Assembly: GCF_020711235.1 (NCBI RefSeq)
Contig: NZ_JAJFAV010000020.1
Span: 46,644 to 110,643 of the forward strand
Source of the DNA: Hymenobacter sp. 15J16-1T3B
Lineage (GTDB): Bacteria; Bacteroidota; Bacteroidia; Cytophagales; Hymenobacteraceae
Reading direction: 5' to 3'
Length of the DNA: 64,000 bases
How positions within the stretch are numbered: the stretch's first letter is position 1; each line of letters starts with the position of its first letter. The notes below the pieces were generated by a model. That model ran no database searches, was not told the origin of the DNA, and saw nothing but the letters and a program-made list of their open reading frames with translations. This document shows positions 34,902 through 44,634 of this stretch, piece after piece. Both the position numbers and the translations under genes were made by a program.

Positions 34902-36014
34902 CTACCGCTTTTCGACCGAAGTGGCGGAAGTAGCTGCGCTTGGCGCGCCTGCCTTCCCGTCACTCGATGCGTACGCCGCTTCCACCACGGCCATAGTCTT
35001 GATGACGTCCTCCACGCTGGTGGGCAGCACGTTGGTTTCGCCGTTTTTGAACTGCATCAGGCTGCCCATGGTGCCCATGAAAGCGTCCGGGAACCAGGAG
35101 CCTTCCAGCGCCACCGTGTGCCAGGTGGGGGCTTCGCCCTCGCGCACGAGGCAGTACTCGAACTTGTCGGGCACGCCGTGGGGGTAGTCCATGAGCAGGC
35201 CCATGCGGGCCTTGATGGCGCCCTTGGTGCCTTCCCACTTGATAAAGCTTTCCTGGTTGTGCGGCCCGAAGGAGTGGTCGTGGTTGGTGTTGATGACCGC
35301 GTGCATCGTGTCGCCGTAGTCGAACAGGATGGTGGAGCGCGACGAGGACAGCGCCTTGGCCGGGTGCCGCAGCGTCTTGGCCATCACGCGGCTGGGCTCC
35401 CCGAGAAAGGAGCGGACGAGGTCGATGTAGTGGATGCTGTGGTACTGGATTTCCAGGCGCGGGTGCACCATCACGTGCGGAAACAGCTCCCAGGGCGTCT
35501 GCAGGGTCACGCGCACTTCCAGATCGTACAGCTCGCCGATCAGGCCCTGGGCGAGCATGTGGCGGGCGGCGGCCACGTAGGGCGCGAAGCGCAGCTGGCA
35601 GTTGATGGCGGCCACCAGGTGCTTGCGGCGGCAGACGTCCAGGATTTGCTGACTTTGCCAGAAATAGTCGCCCATGGGCTTCTGAATCAGCACCGCCGCG
35701 CCGTCGGGCAGCTGCTCCAGCGTCGCCACGAACTGCTCGGGCATAATGGTCACGTCGTACACCGCGTCGGCGGGGGCGTGCGCCACGGCCGACGCCACCG
35801 AGTCGTACACATTGGGAATACCCCACTCGGCGGCCAGCTTTTCGGCCCGGGCGCGGGTGCGGTTGGTGATGCCCACCACCTCGAACCCGGCCTTGCGGTA
35901 GGCCGGCAGGTGCGCGTCGCCCACGATGCCGCCGGCGCCGACGATGACGATGGGCAGCGGCCGGGCGGGCCGCACCGGCTGGTAGGGAATCGGGGTGCCG
36001 TCGATGCTAAACAT
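34902..36014 (-). CDS. Gfo/Idh/MocA-family oxidoreductase
   Basis: A 370-residue protein with Rossmann motif IVIVGAGGIVGDAHLPAY and the QKPMGDYFW lysine-proline motif, then a C-terminal sheet domain. Its start overlaps the end of the upstream solute-binding-type gene by eight bases, so the two are translationally coupled. The C-terminal 25 residues (Ala/Ser/Thr-rich) look non-conserved. The role is probably NAD(P)-dependent oxidation of a sugar or sugar acid. The 178 bases between it and the MaoC gene hold no clear signal. Confidence 0.85.
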   Translation of the reverse strand: MFSIDGTPIPYQPVRPARPLPIVIVGAGGIVGDAHLPAYRKAGFEVVGITNRTRARAEKLAAEWGIPNVYDSVASAVAHAPADAVYDVTIMPEQFVATLEQLPDGAAVLIQKPMGDYFWQSQQILDVCRRKHLVAAINCQLRFAPYVAAARHMLAQGLIGELYDLEVRVTLQTPWELFPHVMVHPRLEIQYHSIHYIDLVRSFLGEPSRVMAKTLRHPAKALSSSRSTILFDYGDTMHAVINTNHDHSFGPHNQESFIKWEGTKGAIKARMGLLMDYPHGVPDKFEYCLVREGEAPTWHTVALEGSWFPDAFMGTMGSLMQFKNGETNVLPTSVEDVIKTMAVVEAAYASSDGKAGAPSAATSATSVEKR

Positions 36015-37263
36015 GATCCGGAGCGTGTTCTAAAGCGTTGATTTTGGCTTGGCCGGCCGCCAGCAGCTCGGCTACCGGCAGGTCGGTGTTGAGGGCCTGC
36101 AGCACTACTTCGTCGATGACCGCGGCCAGCTGGGCCCAGTTGGCCTTCTGCGGCAGCGTTTCGGCCTTTTCGTGTAGCTCCGCGAGCTTGTGGTAATAGG
36201 GCACTTGGGCGTTAATGTCCGCGTCGTGCCAGGTGCTGAGCCGACAGCCGATGCCGCCTTCCAGGGTCAGACGCTTGTCGTTTTCCGCGCTGACGGCGAA
36301 GCGGATAAAGTCGTAGGCTACGTCCTGATGCCGGCTGCCGGCGGCTATGGCGTAGAGCCAGTACACGTTCAGCGAAGCGGAGCTGCCCACGGTGTTTTCG
36401 CCGCGGGGCACGGCGGTAATGTCGACTTTGCCGCGCACCGGGCAGGCTGCGTCTACCTCGCACACGGCCGCAAAACCAAACCAGTTGATCATCAGCGCCG
36501 CCTCGCCGCGGGCAAAGGCCTGGCCCGCCTGCACCGACTCGTAGAGCATGGACTGCGGGTGAATGGCCGCTTGGTCGCGCAGCAGCTGGCGGTAGTAGCT
36601 CAGCCCCGCCCGCGCCGCTTCCGAGTCGATTTGCAAGCGCCCTTGACCGTCGTGCAGCTGCCCGCCGCGGGTCCAGAGGTGCAGGCAGAAGTCGAAGACG
36701 GTGTTGTGCCCGTCGGGGTAGCCGGCAGCCACGAAGCCGTAGAGGTTTTGCTCGGGGCGGTGGAAAAAGCGGGCCACCTGCTGCAGCTCTTCCCAAGTGG
36801 TGGGCGGGCGCAGAGCGCGGCCGTGCTGCTGGGCAAATGCCGCCTGCTCCAGCGGGCTGTCGAACAGGTCTTTGCGGTAAATCAGGCACTCCGGGCCGTC
36901 GTGAAAGGGCAGGCCCAGCGTCGTGTCGCCGTACGCTTGCATGCCCAGCAACGAGGGGCTCCAGCCCTGCGGAAAATCGGCCGGCGGGTTTTGATCAATC
37001 AGCGGCGTGAGGTCGAGCAAGGCGCCGGCGGCCTGGGCTTCGGGCAGCCAGTCGGTGTTGATGTGGGCCACGTCCCAAGCGCCGGTTTCGAGCCCCTTGT
37101 CCGTCAGCAGGCTCTGGTGCAGCGGGTGCAGGTCCATGGCCACGAACTCGGCCGGCAACTGGCAGCCGGAATGGGCGCAGTAGGCGGCCCACAGCTTCTG
37201 CATGTGGGCTTCGAAGGGCGCGAACTTGCGCACCGCCACGCGGAAGGGTTGTTGCTCAGGCAT
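36007..37263 (-). CDS. Solute-binding-type protein without signal peptide (paralogue 2)
   Basis: A 418-residue protein of the type 1 extracellular sugar-binding fold. The features read as the family ([27 protein letters not shown], then [25 protein letters not shown]). The N-terminus [20 protein letters not shown] has no hydrophobic export segment, so the protein should stay in the cytoplasm. Start overlaps the upstream CoA-transferase stop by eight bases. No permease or ATPase gene is nearby. The related protein at 39887 shows the same lack of a signal. Function unknown; sensing or delivery of a cytoplasmic metabolite is conceivable. Confidence 0.75.
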   Translation of the reverse strand: MPEQQPFRVAVRKFAPFEAHMQKLWAAYCAHSGCQLPAEFVAMDLHPLHQSLLTDKGLETGAWDVAHINTDWLPEAQAAGALLDLTPLIDQNPPADFPQGWSPSLLGMQAYGDTTLGLPFHDGPECLIYRKDLFDSPLEQAAFAQQHGRALRPPTTWEELQQVARFFHRPEQNLYGFVAAGYPDGHNTVFDFCLHLWTRGGQLHDGQGRLQIDSEAARAGLSYYRQLLRDQAAIHPQSMLYESVQAGQAFARGEAALMINWFGFAAVCEVDAACPVRGKVDITAVPRGENTVGSSASLNVYWLYAIAAGSRHQDVAYDFIRFAVSAENDKRLTLEGGIGCRLSTWHDADINAQVPYYHKLAELHEKAETLPQKANWAQLAAVIDEVVLQALNTDLPVAELLAAGQAKINALEHAPDHV

Positions 37264-38419
37264 CTTGACGGACGTTGCTAACCATGAATTCCTGCTGCAG
37301 GCGGGCGTTGTCCTGGCCGAGCTGGGGCGAGCCGACGGCCGAGGTCAGCAGCTCCCCGTCGAGGCGGATGGGGCAGCGGGTGGTCTGGTACTGGTAGCCG
37401 TCGGTCATGTGCACGGTCTGCGCCATGTCGAGGCCGCGGAAACCCTCGTGGGCCAGCAGCTGGTCCCAGCGCAGCACGTTGGCGCACCAGATATCGGCGG
37501 GCTCCAGCACGGCCAGCCAGGCTTCGGTGGGGGCGGTGCGCAGGTGCGCGGCCAGCGTGGCTTTGATGTCGTCGCGCTGGTCGAAGGCTTGTTTCGGGTC
37601 GGGATACGCCAGCAGGGCCGAGCAGCCGAGCAGCTCGCCCAGCTTCGGAATCGAGCCCATGGCCAGGGCCAGGTAGCCGTTCTGGGTCTGGTAGATGCCG
37701 TAGGGCGCGCCGAGGTAGGCGTGGGCGCTGTTGTGGCGGGTGCGCTGGGGCAGCTGTCCGCCGTCGTTGAAGAAGGTGGTTAGCGTCTCGAACTGGAAGT
37801 CGATGGCTGATTCGAGCATGCTCACCTGCACCAAGCCCCCTTCGCCGCGCAGGCTGCGCCGCACCAGGCAGGCCAGCAGGCCCTGGGCCAGGTGCGCCCC
37901 GGCCAGCATATCCACGATGGAGAGGCCCATGGGCACCGGGCCGCTGTCCGCGTTGCCGCTCAGCCAGGTCAGGCCCGAAACGGACTGCAAGAGCAAATCC
38001 TGCCCCGGCTTGTCGCGCCAGGGGCCATCCGGGCCGTAGCCGGAAATTTCGCCGTAGACGACGCTGGGGTTCTGGGCCCGTACGCTCGCGTAGTCGAAAC
38101 CCAGGCGCTCCATCACGCCGGGGCGGTAGTTGTGCATCACCACGTCGGCGCGGCGCACCAGCTCCCAGACCTGGGCGCGGTCGGCTTCGCGTTTGAGGTC
38201 GGCGGCGAAGCTTTCCTTGTTGCGGTTGATGGCGTGAAACACCGACGACTCCCCGTTCATGATGACGTTGGAGGTGTACAGGTGCCGGCAGATGTCGCCG
38301 GTTTCGGGCCGCTCTATCTTGATTACCCGCGCCCCAAAATCGGCCAGACGCAGGGCGGCCGAGGGGCCGGACAGAAACTGGCTGAAATCAACCACTAAGT
38401 AGTCTTCGAGCGGCTTCAT
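37256..38419 (-). CDS. Class III (CaiB/BaiF) CoA-transferase, paralogue 2
   Basis: A 387-residue CoA-transferase. N-terminal [28 protein letters not shown] and the [24 protein letters not shown] stretch are family hallmarks. The likely catalytic aspartate is Asp170 in [10 protein letters not shown], the position that forms the aspartyl-CoA intermediate. It would move CoA between two carboxylic acids. A similar gene lies directly upstream, as in two-subunit enzymes such as succinyl-CoA:malate CoA-transferase, but a homodimer is equally possible. Confidence 0.88.
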   Translation of the reverse strand: MKPLEDYLVVDFSQFLSGPSAALRLADFGARVIKIERPETGDICRHLYTSNVIMNGESSVFHAINRNKESFAADLKREADRAQVWELVRRADVVMHNYRPGVMERLGFDYASVRAQNPSVVYGEISGYGPDGPWRDKPGQDLLLQSVSGLTWLSGNADSGPVPMGLSIVDMLAGAHLAQGLLACLVRRSLRGEGGLVQVSMLESAIDFQFETLTTFFNDGGQLPQRTRHNSAHAYLGAPYGIYQTQNGYLALAMGSIPKLGELLGCSALLAYPDPKQAFDQRDDIKATLAAHLRTAPTEAWLAVLEPADIWCANVLRWDQLLAHEGFRGLDMAQTVHMTDGYQYQTTRCPIRLDGELLTSAVGSPQLGQDNARLQQEFMVSNVRQDA

Positions 38420-38441
38420 AAAGTACTGGTGATTTTCAAGA

Positions 38442-38476
38442 TGTTATGTCGAGCGAAGTCGAGGCATCTCGCGTGC
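38442..38476. repeat. Single arm of family 2 repeat (subtype b)
   Basis: TTATGTCGAGCGAAGTCGAG followed by GCATCTCGCGTGCTTCG. No inverted partner is found nearby; a hairpin repeat of the other family follows at 38491. Confidence 0.65.
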
Positions 38477-38490
38477 TTCGTTCTTGAGTG

Positions 38491-38541
38491 GCGCCTCACC
38501 CCCCGGCCTCGCTCCGAAAAAGGAGAGGGGGAGCCTGACGA
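38491..38541 (+). repeat. 47-bp hairpin repeat, copy 9
   Basis: GCGCCTCACCCCCCGGCC, CTCGCTCCGAAAAAGGAGAG core with one arm altered, then GAGCCTGACGA. It sits in the 160-base gap between the two CoA-transferase genes. Confidence 0.85.
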
Positions 38542-38579
38542 CTTGGATGTGGGCGAATGGTTCGACGTGCTTCGCTTGA

Positions 38580-39749
38580 TTAGTTGCTTGCGGTGCTGGG
38601 TTGGAGACTGAATTCCTGGTCGATGGCGGCCGTGTGCTGGCCGGGGCGCGGGGCAGCTTGGGGCGAGTACAGCTTCTGGCCGTCGATGCGGATGGGGCAG
38701 CGGGTGGTGGCGAGCTGCTGGCCGTCGGGCAGCGTTACGCGCTGCTGCATGCCCAGGGCCTGGAAGCCGGGGCTGCTGGTGGCCTGCTGGTAGTTGAGCA
38801 CCTCGGCGCACCAGATGCCCAGCGGCTCGAGCGTGGTCAGCCATTCCTTGGTCGGCTTCTCGCGCAGGGCGGCGGTGAGCTTTTCGGCAATATTGTCGCG
38901 GTGCGCGAACCAGGAGGACGGCTCCGGGTAGGCTTCCAGAATGCCGCAGCCGAGCGTTTCGTCGAGCTGGGGCAGGTTGCCCATGGCCAGGGCCAGGTAG
39001 CCGTCCTGGGTGGGGTAGATGCCGTAGGGCGCGCTCAGGTAGGGGTGGGCGGTGCCGCGCACAGCCCCGCGCTGGGGCAGCTGCCCGCCGTCGTTGAAGT
39101 GGGTGGTCAGCAGCTCAAACTGCATGTCCAGCACCGATTCCAGCAGGCTGGCTTCCACCAGCACGCTTTGGCCGGTTTTGCCGCGCTTCAGCAGCCCGGC
39201 CAGCAGCCCCTGGGCGAAGTGCGAGCCGCAGATGATGTCGGCCACGGCAATGCCGAAGGGCGTGGGGCCGTCCGCGGCGGTGCCGCTTAGCCAGGCCAGG
39301 CCCGACATGGACTGCACCAACAGATCCTGTCCCGGCTTGGTGGCCCACGGGCCCGTCGGGCCGTAGCCCGTCACCACGCCGTAGACGATGCGCGGATTCA
39401 GGGCACGCACCGCGTCGTAATCCAGCCCGATTTTCTCCATGATGCCCGGCCGGAAGTTGTGGGTCATCACGTCGGCCCGGGCCAGCAGCTGCTTCACGCG
39501 GGCCAGGTCCTCGGGATTCTTGAGGTCGGCCGCGTAGGATTCCTTGTGGCGGTTAATGGTGTGAAACACCAGGCTCGAGCCGTCGACGAACAGGTTCTTG
39601 ATGGCAATCTGCCGGCCCGCCTCGCCCGCGCCCGGCCGCTCGATTTTGATGACGCGCGCGCCGAGGTCGGCCAGGCGCAGCCCCGCCGAGGGCGCGGCCA
39701 GAAACTGGCTGAACTCGATGACCAGCAGACCTTCCAGGGGAAGTGACAT
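38580..39749 (-). CDS. Class III (CaiB/BaiF) CoA-transferase, paralogue 1
   Basis: A 389-residue CoA-transferase closely similar to its downstream neighbour ([53 protein letters not shown]). The catalytic aspartate is probably Asp171 in [11 protein letters not shown]. Two adjacent paralogues point to duplication and perhaps a heteromeric enzyme. Acid substrates are unknown; the MaoC hydratase and oxidoreductase in the same cluster suggest a short CoA pathway for a hydroxy acid or sugar acid. Confidence 0.88.
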   Translation of the reverse strand: MSLPLEGLLVIEFSQFLAAPSAGLRLADLGARVIKIERPGAGEAGRQIAIKNLFVDGSSLVFHTINRHKESYAADLKNPEDLARVKQLLARADVMTHNFRPGIMEKIGLDYDAVRALNPRIVYGVVTGYGPTGPWATKPGQDLLVQSMSGLAWLSGTAADGPTPFGIAVADIICGSHFAQGLLAGLLKRGKTGQSVLVEASLLESVLDMQFELLTTHFNDGGQLPQRGAVRGTAHPYLSAPYGIYPTQDGYLALAMGNLPQLDETLGCGILEAYPEPSSWFAHRDNIAEKLTAALREKPTKEWLTTLEPLGIWCAEVLNYQQATSSPGFQALGMQQRVTLPDGQQLATTRCPIRIDGQKLYSPQAAPRPGQHTAAIDQEFSLQPSTASN

Positions 39750-39776
39750 GGGGAATGAATAGGCTGTTTTCTAGGG

Positions 39777-39870
39777 CGTCATGTCTGGACTTCGCTCGAC
39801 ATGACGTTCTGCTTTTTTTTTGTTCAGGCGAAGCGGTAGAGATGCTTCGCCTGCGCTCAGCATGACGTTC
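39777..39870. repeat. Intergenic repeat (family 2, shortened)
   Basis: A short inverted unit CGTCATGTC ... GACATGACG (39777-39805) followed by a right-hand subtype a arm AGCGGTAGAGATGCTTCG (39832 region). It looks like a deletion-scarred pair. Confidence 0.6.
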
Positions 39871-39886
39871 TTATTTGCTCGTTCGA

Positions 39887-41086
39887 CTAGCGTTGCGCAG
39901 CGGCTTCAGCTGCTGGTGCATCAGTGGCCTGCATCTGCCGCGACGCGCGGTAGAGATGGTTCAGCTCTTGGAGCAGGGCCCGCTCGTCGCCGCCGTGCTG
40001 GAGGTACTGGCGCACCGGTTCGCCGGCGTGGTCCTGGAAGAACATGTGGCCGTGGTAGCGCGGGCGCAGGAAGGCGCGCTGCAGCGTGGGCAGGGTGGCG
40101 CGGAAGTAGTCGTGGCTCTGCTGGTTGGTGTGCGCGTCCTGCCAGGCGGCGAGGTGGCCGGGCTGCCCGCCGTTGTCGAAGTACAGGGTCTGCTGGCAAA
40201 CGGGCGAGGCGACGAACTCGGCATACTTCGCCGCCACTTCCACGTGCTGGCACTGGGCGGAAATAGCCAGACCGGTGCCGCCGAGGGTGCTGCGCATAGG
40301 CATGCCGCCGGGCTGCAAGGCCACCAAGTCGTGGAAGTGCAGCAGCTGGCGGGCGTAGCCGCGACGGGCATAGTTCGAGTAGCCGTAGGCGAAGGGGCAG
40401 TAGGCCACGTCATCGGCTTGCGTCATGGCCTCGTACACTTGGATGGGGTTGCGCTGGAAGCAGGCCGGGTCGACCTTGCTGGCCAGCTCGCGGAACATCT
40501 GCAGGGCCTGCACGCCCACGGCTTCGCTCACCACTTCGTCCTCGCGCTGGCAGGGGTCTTCGCCTAGCGAGCAGCAAAACATGTAGAAGCTCATCAGCGT
40601 GTCGATGGGAATCAGCGCGAAGGCGACCAGGCCGCGGTCGGCCAGCCGGAGCAGCTCGTCAAACGTCTGCGGCACCGCGAGGCCGTGCCGGGCCAGCAGG
40701 TCGGGGCGGCTGGCGGCTACGGGCGTGGCCGCGTCGATGGGCAGGGCCCACTGGTGCCCGCTGAAGCCGTAGCTTTCGTAAGAGTGGCCCACGGTATTCT
40801 GGGCTTGGTCGGCCAGGAAGGCGGCGGGCAGGTGCTCGTCGAGCGGCAGAATGGAGCCGGTGCGGGCAGCAAAGCCAGCCCAGGGGTGGTCGATGACGAG
40901 CAGGTCGAACCGCTCGGCCAGCTGCTGAATGGACTCGTCGGCAAACTGCTGCAGGCTGCGCTTTTCCCAGGTGATGCTCACGTGCGGGTGCAGCTCCGAA
41001 AAGCGCTGCGCGGTGGCGGCCATGGGCACAAAGCCGCGGCTGTGGTTCCAGGTAATGCCTTTCAGGTGAATGTGTTCGGCGGACAT
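39887..41086 (-). CDS. Solute-binding-type protein without signal peptide (paralogue 1)
   Basis: A 399-residue protein with the fold pattern of sugar ABC-transporter binding proteins (FSELHPHVSITWEKRSLQQF; FDLLVIDHPWAGFAARTGSILPLDEHLP; later STLGGTGLAISAQCQHVEVA). Its start, MSAEHIHLKGITWNHSRGF, lacks a signal peptide, so it should be cytoplasmic. It opens the six-gene cluster with CoA-transferases. No ABC permease or ATPase is encoded in the window. A transport role is doubtful and the true role is unknown. Confidence 0.75.
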   Translation of the reverse strand: MSAEHIHLKGITWNHSRGFVPMAATAQRFSELHPHVSITWEKRSLQQFADESIQQLAERFDLLVIDHPWAGFAARTGSILPLDEHLPAAFLADQAQNTVGHSYESYGFSGHQWALPIDAATPVAASRPDLLARHGLAVPQTFDELLRLADRGLVAFALIPIDTLMSFYMFCCSLGEDPCQREDEVVSEAVGVQALQMFRELASKVDPACFQRNPIQVYEAMTQADDVAYCPFAYGYSNYARRGYARQLLHFHDLVALQPGGMPMRSTLGGTGLAISAQCQHVEVAAKYAEFVASPVCQQTLYFDNGGQPGHLAAWQDAHTNQQSHDYFRATLPTLQRAFLRPRYHGHMFFQDHAGEPVRQYLQHGGDERALLQELNHLYRASRQMQATDAPAAEAAAQR

Positions 41087-41097
41087 GGTGGAGCGGG

Positions 41098-41147
41098 GCG
41101 CCTCACCCCCCGGCCCCCTCTCCGAAAAGGAGAGGGGGAGCTAGACG
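41098..41147 (+). repeat. 47-bp hairpin repeat, copy 10
   Basis: GCGCCTCACCCCCCGGCC, CCCTCTCC / GGAGAGGG hairpin, GAGCTAGACG. It sits 12 bases before the start codon of the solute-binding-type gene at 41086, in the orientation seen before other starts, but is out of frame here. Confidence 0.9.
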
Positions 41148-41185
41148 CAGGGTTCAGCGGCTTTGATGAAATGAACTTTAGAAAC

Positions 41186-44100
41186 TCAGCGCAAGGAGCC
41201 GGTTGCGCCGGCGGGCGGCGTGGTGGTCTGACGAGCCGTTGGGGTGGGGAATTGGATGCGGCGGGCCAGATCGGCGGGCTTTTTCTTGCCGTCCACCGGC
41301 AGCAGGTAGAAGCTGTAGCGGTAGGGCTTGGCGGGCAGCTGGTACTGCGGCAGGGGGGCGGCCTGGTCGTCCCAGCTGGTGTTGCCGCCCACGCCCATCT
41401 GGGCCAGGTCGAGATTGAGCGTGATGAAGCCGGCGTCCTTGAGCTTGTTGGTGTGCCGGGCCGTCTGGATGTTCTGCTCGGTGAAGGGCAGGGCGGTCAT
41501 GCTCAGCAGCGAATCAGCCACCACCAGCAGCCCGCGGCCCTGCTTGTCGGCCAGCTGCAGCCAGCGAATGTCGGTGCGGGTGCCGAATTCCTGGGGCACC
41601 ACGTAGGAGTCGGCGGCCGTGGGCAGCGGGTGGCTGTAGATGCCCGCATCGATGCCGTAGCGGCGGTCGACGTAGTTTTCCCAGGGGCCGCGGCCGTAGT
41701 AGCTGAGCTGGTCGTAGCTGCGCTTGATGCCGCCCTGCAACCCCACGCGGGGAATGTTGGGCAGGCCAGCGGCGGGCGTCAGGGTGTAGTCGACTTTGAG
41801 CACCCCGTCGCCGTTCACGGTGTAGGTCACGCGCACGTTGGTGGTGGCGTCGATGAGCGAGTAGGTGCTGGTGAGGCTGGCCAGGCCGGCGGTGGATTGG
41901 TCCACGGTCAGGCTTTCGAGCTTGGGCTGGGCCTCAAACCAGGGCTTGAGCTTCTTGGGGGCCTTCCAGCCGCGCCGGTCGTTGTCGGTGAGCGGGCGGG
42001 TGAAGTGGGGCAGCAGGGGGGCGGCCAGCTGCTCCGTGCCGTTTTGCTGGTAGCAGGTCAGCGCGCCCGTGGTCTTGTCGATGCTCACCGCGAAGCCTTC
42101 GCCGCTGATAACATAGCTCTTGGCCTCGTCGCGCACGGCTACGGCGGGGAAGCTTTTGGCCGGCTTTGCAGGTTGAGCCAGGCCGGTCAGGGCCAGCTGG
42201 TTGGCGGCTACTTCGTGGCCTTTCGGCGCCCACGGCGTAGCCTCGGGCAGCTTGAACGAAACGGTGGCCAGGTACTCGGCGCCGGCTTTGAGCTTGGGCA
42301 GGTAGGGCTGCAGGCTGATGACGGTGTCGCGCTGGGCGGCCAGGCGCAGGCGCGGCAGCGGCTTGGTGGCTACCACGCGGCCATTCTCGCGCAGGGTCAG
42401 CGTCAGCAGGTAGTCAGCGGCCGACTTGCTGGCGTGGCGGTTCTGCACCTTTACCAGTGCCTTGCCGGCGTCGGCCAGCGTCGTTTCCAGGGGCTGGTTC
42501 ACGCGCTTGCACTCGTAAAGGGCGGCTTTCGGATTGCCCTCCGAATCGGCAATGCCCTTGATGGTGAAGTCGTCGTAGTACTTCTCCTGAAAGTCGCCGC
42601 CGTAGGCGTAGTAGGCCGTGCCCGTGGAGTCGCGCTTGAGCAGGCCTTGGTCGCGGTACTCCCAGATGCAGCCGCCGATGATGCGCTTGGTGCTGCGCCA
42701 GGCGTCCCAAAACTCCTTGATGTTGCCGGTGGCGTTGCCCATGCTGTGGGCGTACTCGCAGAAGAAAATGGGCCGGTTGTCGCCGTTTTGCTGGTTCGCC
42801 AGCAGCTCGGCGGTGAAAATGCCCGGGTACATGCGGCTGACCATGTCCACGTAGGCCTGGTCGCGCGGCACTTGGATGCGGTAGGCGTGGTTTTTGGGGT
42901 AGCCCGGGTCCGAAGGGCTGATGTAGCCGTCGAGGTGCGGGTCGCCCTGGGCGGGCTCGTAGTGCAGCGGGCGGGTGATGTCGAAGTCGTGCAGCCAAGC
43001 GGCCATGGCGGCGTGGTTGGGCCCGCGGCCGGATTCGTTGCCCAGGCTCCAGAACACCACCGAGGGGTGGTTTTTGTCGCGCAACGCCATGCGCATGCTG
43101 CGCTCCTGGTAGGCGGCGGTCCAGGCCGGGTCGTTGCTGAGCTTGGCCCCGAGGCCGTGAGTTTCCAGGTTGGCCTCGTCCATCACCAGGATGCCGTACT
43201 CGTCGCAGAGGTCGTAGAAGTACGGGTCGTTGGGGTAGTGCGAGGTGCGGATGCAGTTGAAATTGAACTGCTTGAGCGTCATTACGTCCTTGCGGATGTC
43301 TTCGCGCGACACGGCCATGCCCTTGGTCGGGTGGTGGTCGTGGCGGTTGACGCCGTAGAGGTAAGTGAGCTTGCCGTTGATCAGCAGCTTGCCCGTCGTC
43401 TTATCGAACTCCACGGCCCGGAAGCCCACCTTGCAGCTCTTGCTTTCCAGCACCGCGCCCGATTTATCGGTCAGCGTCAGCACCAAGGTGTAGAGGTTGG
43501 GCGTTTCGTCGCTCCACTTCAGCGGGTTGGAAATCTTGGCTTCGAGCAGCCCAAACTTGGCGTTGTCGAGGCGCGGGTAGGGCTCGTTGATGATGCTTTC
43601 GGCCGTGCGCTGCAGGGGCTGCGACAGCACCGGCTTGCCGGCTTTGTCGAATAGCTGGGCCTTGACTTCGTAGCCTTTGAGGTCGTTGTCGCCGGTGAAG
43701 TTTTCCAGGCGCGGGCGGATGCTCAGCACCGCGTCCTGGTACTGCTTGTCGAGCTTGGCCTGCCAGTGAAAGTCCGCGAGGCGCATCTTGGGTTCGGCCA
43801 GCAGCAGCACTTCGCGGTAGATGCCCGAGAGGCGCCAGTGGTCCTGGTCTTCGAGGTAGCTGCCATCCGACCAGCGCATGACCTGCACCGACACGGTGTT
43901 TTCGCCGGCCTGCAGGTAGGGCGTCACGTTGAACTCCGAGGGCAGGCAGCTGTCTTCGCCGTAGCCCAGAAACCTGCCGTTCACCCACACCTTAAACGCC
44001 GAGCTGACCCCGCCGAAGTGCAGGGTTACGTTCATGTTTTTCCAGTCGGCCGGCACCGAAAAGCTGCGCTGGTAGCTTCCCACGCCGTTGTAGTCCTGGG

Positions 44101-44623
44101 GCACGAAGGGCGGGTCGACCGGGCGGAAGGGGTACTTGGCCGATTTGTAGATGGGCAAATCGTAGCCGTTCATCTCCCAGTTCGCGGGAACGGCCAGCTG
44201 CTTCCAGCCCTGCACACGGCTGCGCTGAAAGTCCTTGGGCGCGTCAGCCGGCTTCTGCGCGAAGCTGAAGTCCCAATTACCGTTCAGCGACATCAGGCGG
44301 CCGGATTTCTCGCGGTTGCCTTCCAGCGCGGCGGCTTCCGAGGCGAAGGAATAGGCCGTAGCCCGCGCCCGGTCGCGGTTCAGCTCGGTAATCTGCGGAA
44401 CCTGCCAGCCGTCGGCCTCCGGGCCGGCGTACACCTGCGGCGGGTGCGACACGCCGGGGAAAAAGTACACGCTGGCTTCCTGGGCCTGGGCGGTGAGCGA
44501 GCATAGACCCAGCAGGGCCAGCCATACGGGGCGCCTCACCCCCCGGCCCCCTCTCCGAAAATGGAGAGGGGGAGCCAGACGATTCGGCTGGGCTTGACTA
44601 GGGAAGTGGCTTTGTTGACTCAT
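41186..44623 (-). CDS. Secreted GH2 beta-galactosidase (LacZ-type, large)
   Basis: An 1145-residue exported enzyme. ATG at 44623 is chosen because further upstream the frame runs into the preceding GH2 gene; here the spacing to that gene is 11 bases. Residues 16-31 are translated hairpin repeat (LAPPLHFRRGGRGVRR), followed by the hydrophobic signal core PVWLALLGLCSLTAQA. Mature domains: jelly roll (VPANWEMNGYDLPIY), Ig-like, TIM barrel with acid/base E in VFWSLGNESGRGP and nucleophile E in FFCEYAHSMGN, Ig-like, and a C-terminal Bgal_small_N domain. Terminal beta-galactose on pectin side chains is the likely target. Confidence 0.9.
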   Translation of the reverse strand: MSQQSHFPSQAQPNRLAPPLHFRRGGRGVRRPVWLALLGLCSLTAQAQEASVYFFPGVSHPPQVYAGPEADGWQVPQITELNRDRARATAYSFASEAAALEGNREKSGRLMSLNGNWDFSFAQKPADAPKDFQRSRVQGWKQLAVPANWEMNGYDLPIYKSAKYPFRPVDPPFVPQDYNGVGSYQRSFSVPADWKNMNVTLHFGGVSSAFKVWVNGRFLGYGEDSCLPSEFNVTPYLQAGENTVSVQVMRWSDGSYLEDQDHWRLSGIYREVLLLAEPKMRLADFHWQAKLDKQYQDAVLSIRPRLENFTGDNDLKGYEVKAQLFDKAGKPVLSQPLQRTAESIINEPYPRLDNAKFGLLEAKISNPLKWSDETPNLYTLVLTLTDKSGAVLESKSCKVGFRAVEFDKTTGKLLINGKLTYLYGVNRHDHHPTKGMAVSREDIRKDVMTLKQFNFNCIRTSHYPNDPYFYDLCDEYGILVMDEANLETHGLGAKLSNDPAWTAAYQERSMRMALRDKNHPSVVFWSLGNESGRGPNHAAMAAWLHDFDITRPLHYEPAQGDPHLDGYISPSDPGYPKNHAYRIQVPRDQAYVDMVSRMYPGIFTAELLANQQNGDNRPIFFCEYAHSMGNATGNIKEFWDAWRSTKRIIGGCIWEYRDQGLLKRDSTGTAYYAYGGDFQEKYYDDFTIKGIADSEGNPKAALYECKRVNQPLETTLADAGKALVKVQNRHASKSAADYLLTLTLRENGRVVATKPLPRLRLAAQRDTVISLQPYLPKLKAGAEYLATVSFKLPEATPWAPKGHEVAANQLALTGLAQPAKPAKSFPAVAVRDEAKSYVISGEGFAVSIDKTTGALTCYQQNGTEQLAAPLLPHFTRPLTDNDRRGWKAPKKLKPWFEAQPKLESLTVDQSTAGLASLTSTYSLIDATTNVRVTYTVNGDGVLKVDYTLTPAAGLPNIPRVGLQGGIKRSYDQLSYYGRGPWENYVDRRYGIDAGIYSHPLPTAADSYVVPQEFGTRTDIRWLQLADKQGRGLLVVADSLLSMTALPFTEQNIQTARHTNKLKDAGFITLNLDLAQMGVGGNTSWDDQAAPLPQYQLPAKPYRYSFYLLPVDGKKKPADLARRIQFPTPTARQTTTPPAGATGSLR
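44531..44582 (+). repeat. Hairpin repeat translated in the signal peptide, copy 11
   Basis: GCGCCTCACCCCCCGGCC, CCCTCTCC / GGAGAGGG hairpin with an AT-containing loop, then GAGCCAGACGA. Read on the minus strand it encodes residues 16-31 of the GH2 enzyme, in the same frame as the copy in the DUF5703 gene. Confidence 0.9.
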
Positions 44624-44634
44624 GCTGCTGGTAC

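Noticed and set aside
36007..41086. ABC sugar transporter operon
   Set aside because: Two binding-protein-like genes are present but no permease, no ATPase and no signal peptides, so the label is not supported.
40685..43654. Very long plus-strand reading frame (989 codons) opposite the GH2 gene
   Set aside because: It mirrors a clear GH2 enzyme with catalytic motifs. The translated product is a low-complexity run of V, G, A, H and R typical of the reverse frame of a GC-rich gene.
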